DNA of 10,743 bases from Actinomycetota bacterium (GTDB taxonomy: Bacteria; Actinomycetota; Thermoleophilia; Solirubrobacterales; Thermoleophilaceae): NCBI GenBank assembly GCA_005883295.1, contig VAWV01000026.1, positions 1 through 10,743 of the forward strand, read 5' to 3'. Positions within the stretch are counted from its first letter, which is position 1, and every line of letters begins with the position of its first letter. The notes below the pieces were generated by a model. The model had not been told where the DNA came from. It searched no databases and saw only the letters and a program-made list of their open reading frames with translations. The translations under genes were made by a program, and so were the position numbers. This document shows positions 6,385-10,743 of this stretch, one piece after another.

Positions 6385-7941
6385 GTGACCACGAGTCGGC
6401 GAGACGTCGCGCTCGTCGCGGGCACAGGCCTGACCACCGCCCTGATCTTCCTGCTGGTCCGGCACGGCCTGGTCGACGACGCCTACATCACGCTGAGCTA
6501 CGCCAGGAACGTCGCGCAGCACCTGCATTGGGGGCTGATCCCTCACCAGGTGGCGAACACCGCTACGTCGCCGCTGAACGTCGTGCTGCTCGCCGTCACC
6601 ACGGCCGCGATCCGGATCGTGACGGGTCACGCCGACGCGGTCTGGGCGGCGGGCGTCGTCTCGGTCGGCTTGGCGATGCTGATGGCGTGGTGCTGGACGA
6701 GGGTCGTCCGCGCGCTGCGGCTGCCGTTCGCCGCAGCGGTCCTGGGCCTGGCCCTCGTGCTCACGAACCCGTTCCTGCTGTCGGCCATCGGCCTCGAGGT
6801 GCTGCTCGGGCCGGCGCTCCTCGTAGCGATGCTCGCCGCAGCGCTGGAGGGTCGGGTCGGCTGGTTCGGGATCGCCGCGGGGCTCACGCTGCTGGCGCGG
6901 CTCGACCTCGCAATGTTCATCCCGCTGATCGCGGTGGCGTCCCCGGCCATCCGCGCCGGGTGGCGGCGGCTGCTCGCAACCCTCGCGGCGGTCGCCGGCC
7001 CGTGGTTCGTGTTCAGCTGGGTGTACCTCGGCTCGGTGGTGCCGGACACGCTCGTGATCCGGACGCTCCAGCGCCACATCTGGGGCAAGTGGGACTTCTT
7101 CAACGGCCCGGTCATGTACGCCTCGGGCGCCGCGGGGCGGCCCAACGCCGTCGCGCTCGCGTTCGCCCCCGCGGTGCTGGGCCTGGTCGCCCTGGTTGGC
7201 TGGTCCGTCCTGCGAAGGTCGTCGCGATGGAGAGCGTCCGACTCCGTGCGGCGGCTGGGCCCGGCGGCGGGGTTGGGGGCCGGGGGTGTGGCCTACTACC
7301 TCGCTCTATCCGCGATCAGGCCCGGCCCGTACCACTGGTACTACGTCCCGCCGGCGGCCGCGCTCTCCATCTTCCTGGCGATCGCGCTCGGCACCTGGGT
7401 GAGCGAGGAGCGCGCCCGGCCCGGCCGGCGGGCAGTGGCCCCCGTGCTCGCCTTCGGGGTGGTGGCGCTTCTCGCCCTGGGCAACACGGTGCGGGACGTC
7501 AAGCAGGGCGTGCCGTGGCGCTCGCCGATCTTCTCCACGAACTTCGCGACCGCGAGCGACTACGCGCGTATCGGCAGGGCGCTGCGCGCACGGGTGGCTG
7601 GCGCCACCGTGGCGAGCTACGGCGAGATCGGCACGCTCGCCTACTACTGCGAGTGTGAGATTGTCGACGTCTACTCGCACCGCGGCGAGGCGGTCCAGCT
7701 CATCAACCACGAAGTCGATACGGCGAGTCCGCTAGTCAAGCCGATCCTACGGCTGAACTACGCGTGGCTGGACCGCGACCAGAAGCCTCCGCGACTCGGC
7801 TACGCGCTGGCCTACAGGCACGGGCCCGGGTCGGGTCCGGACGTATGGCAGGTGCACTCCAGGTGGACCGGCGTCGGACACGTCCGGCTGATCAGGTTGC
7901 GGGGCTCTCCTCTCGCGCCGGTCCCCGAGCTCTCGCACTAG
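6385..7941 (+). CDS. Multi-pass membrane glycosyltransferase-like protein (GT-C type)
   Basis: A 518-residue integral membrane protein with roughly ten hydrophobic helices spread over the first ~385 residues and a soluble C-terminal part of about 130 residues. After the first helix comes VDDAYITLSYARNVAQ with the Asp31-Asp32 pair, followed by TATSPLNVVLLA. This matches the DDAYI.yarN...tsPLw pattern of the first extracytoplasmic loop of GT-C polyprenyl-phosphate-sugar transferases such as AftB-like arabinosyltransferases. The inferred role is transfer of a sugar from a lipid-linked donor to an extracytoplasmic acceptor; donor and acceptor are unknown. GTG 6385 is the only good start after the divergent hydrolase. 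It lacks a perfect -10 box (TACTAC with an 8-nt spacer is the nearest). The gene converges on the broken sulfotransferase gene with 12 nt between stops. Confidence 0.82.
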   Translation: MTTSRRDVALVAGTGLTTALIFLLVRHGLVDDAYITLSYARNVAQHLHWGLIPHQVANTATSPLNVVLLAVTTAAIRIVTGHADAVWAAGVVSVGLAMLMAWCWTRVVRALRLPFAAAVLGLALVLTNPFLLSAIGLEVLLGPALLVAMLAAALEGRVGWFGIAAGLTLLARLDLAMFIPLIAVASPAIRAGWRRLLATLAAVAGPWFVFSWVYLGSVVPDTLVIRTLQRHIWGKWDFFNGPVMYASGAAGRPNAVALAFAPAVLGLVALVGWSVLRRSSRWRASDSVRRLGPAAGLGAGGVAYYLALSAIRPGPYHWYYVPPAAALSIFLAIALGTWVSEERARPGRRAVAPVLAFGVVALLALGNTVRDVKQGVPWRSPIFSTNFATASDYARIGRALRARVAGATVASYGEIGTLAYYCECEIVDVYSHRGEAVQLINHEVDTASPLVKPILRLNYAWLDRDQKPPRLGYALAYRHGPGSGPDVWQVHSRWTGVGHVRLIRLRGSPLAPVPELSH

Positions 7942-7953
7942 CGCCCTGCGGCG

Positions 7954-9391
7954 TCACCGTCCGTCGCCCACGGACCTCGGGACGTCCTCCCGGTTCGTGC
8001 TCACGACGGCATCCATCGCCCGGCGCAGCTGCCGTGCGCTGATCCGTCCCCGCGGGATCGGGAACGCGCGGTAGCCGAACCTGTCGCCGCGGAACTTGAT
8101 CTCGAGCACGCCCTTGTTCGCCGGTGTGCGCTCGGTCATCCGGTTGGTCCCGCCCCAGTACACGACCCAGTCACCGCCCGCGAGCTTGCGGGCGCCGCCG
8201 CCCCATCCCGACCTCGGGACCGCCGGGTCGCTCAGGCTCTCGAGCAGCGTGGCGGTGTGGTTGGCGGTGTCGATCCGGTAGCGCACCGCCCGCGGCGGCC
8301 GGACCTCGTGCTGCGAGGGCGCGGCGCCGTTGTCGTAGACGGTCAGGGTGTGGTCGCCGTAGAGGCGGGCGTCGTGTTGCCCGCCGAACGGTCGCGACCC
8401 CAGTGATCCGGAACACCGCGTCGAGAAAGCGCGCCGAGACGATGATCCCGCCGCCGTCCGGCTCCATCGAGTTGATGTGCACGGCGTCGTAGCGGCGCTC
8501 CGCCGGGGGGCGCCGGTTCTGGGCGCTCTCAATGTCCTTCCACCACGTGTTCTCGGACAGGCCGATGTGGTTCTTCGAGTTCCAGCTCCAGACGCGCTTG
8601 CCCTGCGGCGTCAGCTCCTGGATCTCGGCGTCGTAGACGTTCGCGTATCTCGGGCCGCCGAATCGCGTGAGGTCGACCTTCGATCGCCGGACGTAGCTGT
8701 CCAGCAGGAAGTCCCCGTTCGGCATCTGCTCGAGGTCGTGGAAGTCGGTCGGGGTCCGCCGGGTTTGGAGCACGCGCACCGCGCGGCCGTCGAGCGCGTG
8801 CTCCTCCCAGGCGCCGCGCGGATCGAGCCCGAAGTCGGTGCCGAAGATTCGCGACCAGATCAGGTTGCCGTCGGCCAGGAGCTTGCCGTCCCAGGGCGCG
8901 TACCACGACGAGTGCATCCACCACACCGGCACGCCGCGGGCGTCGAAGATCGCGATGTAGCCGTCGCTATACCGGCCCACGGGCGTGAGGACGTACCACT
9001 GCGCCTCGGGCCTGCGGTGGCGGTGGACCGTCCACTGGGGAAAATCCTGTGGCAGGCACCGCACGTGATGGGTGCTCTCGCGACCGTTCGTGGTGACCCG
9101 CACGGGCACGGCGGCGTTGGTCCTGAGGTAGACGTCGGTCGTGAAGCGGCCGGTGCGCTTCGGACCGCCGCCGATGGCAACCGTGTCGCCCTTCGAGGCG
9201 TCGACGGTGAACCGGAGCGGCTGGGTCGGCTGGCAGCGGCTCACGTAGTCCGGCACGGAGAGCCCGAAGCGCGGCGTGATCGCGGGAGTCGTGTGCAAGG
9301 TCACCTTCGCGCCGGCCGTTGCAGGCGCCAGCAGCGCCGAGGCCGACACGAACAGGGCCACGACCGGCGTGCCGAGGCGCGGCGAGGACAC
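7954..9391 (-). pseudogene. Arylsulfotransferase (ASST)-like secreted protein, disrupted by a frameshift
   Basis: ASST enzymes move sulfate between phenolic compounds in the periplasm or outside the cell. From GTG 9391 the frame has a signal peptide ending near Thr-Ala-Gly-Ala, then family landmarks: DFHDLEQMPNGDFLL (His218), VHINSMEPDG (His305) and SARFLDAVFRI (Arg321). Just after Gly331 the frame breaks at a GGGG run (8401-8398). The rest of the family pattern, FGGQHDARL then HTLTVYDNG, continues in another frame to the stop at 7954, giving 478 residues if one G is skipped. Unshifted, the product would end at 8171 with a junk tail (406 residues) and lack the last conserved His. Relatives usually carry about 20 more residues here, including a TGxxxWxLGG stretch, so a deletion of 3n+2 nt (near 59-62) is more likely than one extra base. 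A sequencing error remains possible. The start has TACCCT-N6 upstream. Confidence 0.8.
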
Positions 9392-9397
9392 CGCCGC

Positions 9398-9403
9398 AGG
9401 GTA
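9398..9403 (-). promoter_or_regulatory. Putative -10 box of the ASST-like gene (leaderless)
   Basis: TACCCT on the minus strand is followed by GCGGCG and then GTG 9391, a 6-nt spacer with no Shine-Dalgarno. An inverted repeat AGGCGC (9405-9410) / GCGCCT (9433-9438) sits just upstream and could be an operator; this is weak. Confidence 0.58.
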
Positions 9404-9447
9404 TAGGCGCGTCCTAAGGTCCCGCCCGGGGGGCGCCTGACCGCCAC

Positions 9448-9488
9448 CGTCCTGCCCGCGGGCCGGTATGCGGCCCGTAGGCAGGATG
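9448..9488 (-). terminator. Two-tier perfect hairpin in the rrf2-ASST gap
   Basis: Outer arms TCCTGCC (9450-9456) and GGCAGGA (9480-9486), a symmetric 2x2 internal loop, inner arms CGGGCCG (9459-9465) and CGGCCCG (9471-9477), and a 5-nt loop (9466-9470). A C-G pair and, on one strand, a G-U pair extend it to 9448-9488. It could be the 3'-end stem of the rrf2 transcript, but no U-run follows on either side, so a structural or processing role is possible too. Confidence 0.5.
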
Positions 9489-9491
9489 CTT

Positions 9492-9558
9492 CCGCCGAAC
9501 ACCTTCGACGCGATGCGCACCAGACGGCGCCCGTTCGGCGGTCCGCGCGCCGGTCTGG
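9492..9558 (-). other. Interlocked inverted repeats with H-type pseudoknot topology (candidate structured RNA)
   Basis: Repeat A: CCGCCGAAC (9492-9500) pairs perfectly with GTTCGGCGG (9533-9541), 9 bp. Repeat B: CCAGACGGCGC (9520-9530) pairs with GCGCCGGTCTGG (9547-9558), 11 bp with one bulged G. Each repeat has one arm inside the other's loop, so on the minus strand the order is B5', A5', B3', A3'. The connecting loops are 5, 2 and 19 nt, dimensions that suit a real H-type pseudoknot, or else two mutually exclusive hairpins. It starts 7 nt after the Rrf2 stop codon and lies upstream of the ASST promoter. No ORF is evident in this gap (9392-9564). It matches no RNA family I recognise; strand is assumed from the neighbours. 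Confidence 0.5.
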
Positions 9559-9564
9559 CGGTCG

Positions 9565-9966
9565 CTAGATGTAGTACATCTGCGCGCCCGCCGCCCGCGA
9601 CTCGCGCTCGGCGATCCCGGCGATCGTGACCGCGCCGAGCTTGTCGCGCAGCGACCCGATCGCATCGGCCCACAGCGGGTCGGCGCCGATCGTCTCGGCG
9701 TCGAGCGCGCCCTCGAGCGCCTCGACGACCTCGAGGACCGTTACCTGGGTGGGCTCGCGGGCGAACGAGTAGCCGCCCTTCACTCCGCGCTGGCTCTGGA
9801 GGATGCCGGCACGGCGGAGGGTGGCGAACATACCCTCGAGAAACTGCACCGGGATGTCCCGGCGGCGTGCGATCTCGCCGATCGGGACGGGGCCGGAACC
9901 CCCTACACGAGCGAGTTCCGTGAGCGCCCGGACCGCGTACGGCGACTTGGAAGTGATGGCGAGCAA
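9565..9966 (-). CDS. Rrf2-family transcriptional regulator, cysteine-free, CymR-like C-terminus
   Basis: A 133-residue winged-helix regulator. ITSKSPYAVRALTELA at 4-19, the helix-turn-helix region IGEIARRRDIPVQFLEGMF at about 29-47 and the wing GVKGGYSFAR at 61-70 are typical of Rrf2. The protein has no cysteine at all, so it cannot hold the Fe-S cluster of IscR or NsrR. It ends in QMYYI; Bacillus CymR, which represses cysteine genes in complex with CysK, ends in a similar YMFYI. A role in cysteine or sulfur control is therefore plausible, particularly with a cysK operon about 5 kb away, but no operator site was recognised. The start is TTG 9966, with TAGACT ending 9 nt upstream. It is divergent from the VanZ-like gene with 25 nt between starts. 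Confidence 0.9.
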   Translation of the reverse strand: MLAITSKSPYAVRALTELARVGGSGPVPIGEIARRRDIPVQFLEGMFATLRRAGILQSQRGVKGGYSFAREPTQVTVLEVVEALEGALDAETIGADPLWADAIGSLRDKLGAVTIAGIAERESRAAGAQMYYI

Positions 9967-9975
9967 GCCGTTGCG

Positions 9976-9981
9976 AGTCTA
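9976..9981 (-). promoter_or_regulatory. Putative -10 box of the rrf2 gene, overlapping the divergent -10
   Basis: TAGACT on the minus strand ends 9 nt before TTG 9966, slightly longer than the 6-8 nt at other genes. It shares two base pairs with the plus-strand box at 9980-9985. The repeat GCGAGT (9973-9978) / ACTCGC (10001-10006) flanks the start of the VanZ gene and could be an autoregulatory site, but it is short. Confidence 0.42.
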
Positions 9982-9985
9982 GGTT
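9980..9985 (+). promoter_or_regulatory. Putative -10 box of the VanZ-like gene (leaderless)
   Basis: TAGGTT is followed by ATGGTC and then GTG 9992, a 6-nt spacer. The in-frame ATG at 9986 directly abuts the box and so would lie upstream of the predicted transcript start. Confidence 0.5.
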
Positions 9986-9991
9986 ATGGTC

Positions 9992-10375
9992 GTGACGCGT
10001 ACTCGCGCTGCCTCGCTTTCGCGGCTGGATCCCTGGGCCCCTCCGGTCGCGCTCATGACGGTGATCTTCGTGCTCTCCGCGCAGCCCGACCTTTCCACGG
10101 GGCTAGGCGTGTGGGACTTCATCGGCCGCAAGATCGTCCACATCACCGAGTACGGCGTGCTGTGCTTCCTGTGGTGGCGGGCCTTCCGGCGGCTTGCGGC
10201 GACATCCCGCACCGCGCTCGCCGTCGCGTTCTGCATATCGCTCGCGTACGCCGGCACCGATGAGTTCCACCAGACCTTCGTCCACGGGCGGCACGGCACG
10301 CCCGTGGACGTGGCGATCGACGCCGCCGGCATGGCGATCGCCTGCCTCCTCGTCCTGAGCCGGGAGCGCACGTGA
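9992..10375 (+). CDS. VanZ-like family membrane protein
   Basis: A 127-residue protein (129 if ATG 9986 is used) with about four hydrophobic segments. VanZ-family marks are SAQPDL near 29-34 after the first helix, then KIVHITEYGVLCFL (Lys, His, Glu-Tyr-Gly in the second helix), GTDEFHQTFVHGRHGTPVDVAIDAAG in the last part with the conserved DEhHQ and D..ID..G pattern. VanZ proteins are linked to low-level teicoplanin resistance, and relatives occur widely with unknown cell-envelope roles; no van cluster is present here. GTG 9992 is preferred because of TAGGTT-N6. The stop overlaps the next gene as GTGA, so the two are probably co-expressed. Confidence 0.88.
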   Translation: MTRTRAASLSRLDPWAPPVALMTVIFVLSAQPDLSTGLGVWDFIGRKIVHITEYGVLCFLWWRAFRRLAATSRTALAVAFCISLAYAGTDEFHQTFVHGRHGTPVDVAIDAAGMAIACLLVLSRERT

Positions 10376-10743
10376 TCGCGCCCCGCCTCCCGCTTCAGTC
10401 CGCCGAGCCGGTCATCTGGTTTGCACGGGTCCGGTTCGTCCTCGCCGCCCTGGCGTTGCTCTCAGCGCTGATCTTCGACATCCCGAACAAGTGGTGGACC
10501 GTCGCCGTGCTTGCGGCGGTCGCGCTCACGTGGTCGGCCGGGACGGTCCGCATGGCGGAGCGGCGCCCAAAGCTCGCGATGAGCCTGGCCGTCGCCATCG
10601 GCGACCTCGTGGTGCTCGGCGCGATCCAGCTGGCCGAACCAGCCGCCTACGCCGGCGTGCGGTTCGTGGCCCTGTTCCTGATCGCCACCCACGCCTACTT
10701 CCTCGGCGAGGGACGGGGGCTCGTGCTGGCGCTCGCAGGCGTG
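10372..10743 (+). CDS. Membrane protein, N-terminal part (runs off right edge), possible sensor
   Basis: The first 124 residues of a gene starting at GTG 10372 within the VanZ stop codon (GTGA overlap). After PVIWFARVRF come about four hydrophobic helices (roughly 20-36, 42-57, 68-87, 92-110), separated by short loops such as MAERRPK. Integral sensor domains of histidine kinases or GGDEF/SpoIIE-type signalling proteins often begin this way, but no catalytic domain is in the window, so the function is undetermined. High coding consistency and tight coupling to the VanZ gene make it a real gene. Confidence 0.75.
   Translation, partial: MIAPRLPLQSAEPVIWFARVRFVLAALALLSALIFDIPNKWWTVAVLAAVALTWSAGTVRMAERRPKLAMSLAVAIGDLVVLGAIQLAEPAAYAGVRFVALFLIATHAYFLGEGRGLVLALAGV

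Noticed and set aside
5508..7658. A 716-codon plus-strand open frame spanning the hydrolase antisense and the glycosyltransferase
   Set aside because: It crosses a divergent promoter region and is out of frame with the membrane glycosyltransferase; its residues are the Arg/Gly-rich mix typical of shadow frames.
8398..8401. Programmed ribosomal frameshifting in the ASST gene
   Set aside because: The G-run has no stop or rare codon at the shift site and no family precedent I know of. The missing conserved segment at the same place points to a deletion, not recoding.
9392..9673. Upstream extension of the ASST frame into the Rrf2 gene (500-codon version)
   Set aside because: The extension lies over structured non-coding DNA and antiphase Rrf2 sequence; a signal peptide begins cleanly at GTG 9391 with a -10 box 6 nt upstream.
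1..10743. tRNA genes, CRISPR arrays, insertion sequences, attachment sites or prophage signs
   Set aside because: No cloverleaf, regularly spaced direct repeats, transposase-like frame or terminal inverted repeats flanked by target duplications were found on either strand.

Overview
The window is a gene-dense, very GC-rich chromosomal segment. It looks like a high-GC actinobacterium, most plausibly of the Thermoleophilia / Solirubrobacterales type. That is an inference from base composition, frequent GTG starts, apparently leaderless promoters and gene content (ASST-like protein, Rrf2 with a CymR-like tail, VanZ-like protein), not from a marker gene. I see no rRNA, tRNA, CRISPR array, insertion sequence or phage gene.

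Layout, left to right. (1) The first ~107 codons of a UvrD/PcrA helicase leave the window leftward (1-323, minus). It is divergent from a queuosine 5'-phosphate N-glycosylase (Qng1/DUF2419, 368-1234, plus). A small four-helix membrane protein (1228-1662, minus) converges on Qng1 with a 7-nt overlap. (2) A minus-strand block reads, in transcription order: secreted clan-A-like glycoside hydrolase (6302-5157), His-rich single-pass membrane protein (5107-4412), cysteine synthase CysK (4401-3433), TusA-like sulfur carrier (3436-3233), MoeB/ThiF-like E1 enzyme (3236-2463) and serine acetyltransferase CysE (2466-1720). The last four are joined by 4-nt GTGA/ATGA stop-start overlaps and end at a GC hairpin (1688-1720), so they form a cysteine-biosynthesis operon. 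CysE makes O-acetylserine, CysK sulfhydrylates it, and the carrier and E1 probably handle the sulfur. (3) A GT-C-like multi-pass glycosyltransferase (6385-7941, plus) is divergent from the hydrolase. (4) An arylsulfotransferase-like secreted protein (9391-7954, minus) is broken by a frameshift that coincides with an apparent internal deletion. (5) A cysteine-free Rrf2 regulator (9966-9565, minus) is divergent from a VanZ-like protein (9992-10375, plus), which overlaps by 4 nt a membrane protein running off the right end.

Three things stand out. First, nearly every gene that begins a transcription unit has a TANNNT box ending 6-8 nt before its start codon and no Shine-Dalgarno sequence, which points to pervasive leaderless transcription and fixes several starts. 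Second, the 173-nt gap between the Rrf2 gene and the ASST gene holds two interlocked inverted repeats with H-type pseudoknot topology plus a two-tier hairpin. Third, the Rrf2 protein ends in Tyr-Tyr-Ile while CysE in the same window lacks a C-terminal Ile. This suggests a CymR-like cysteine regulator that could dock into CysK in place of CysE.
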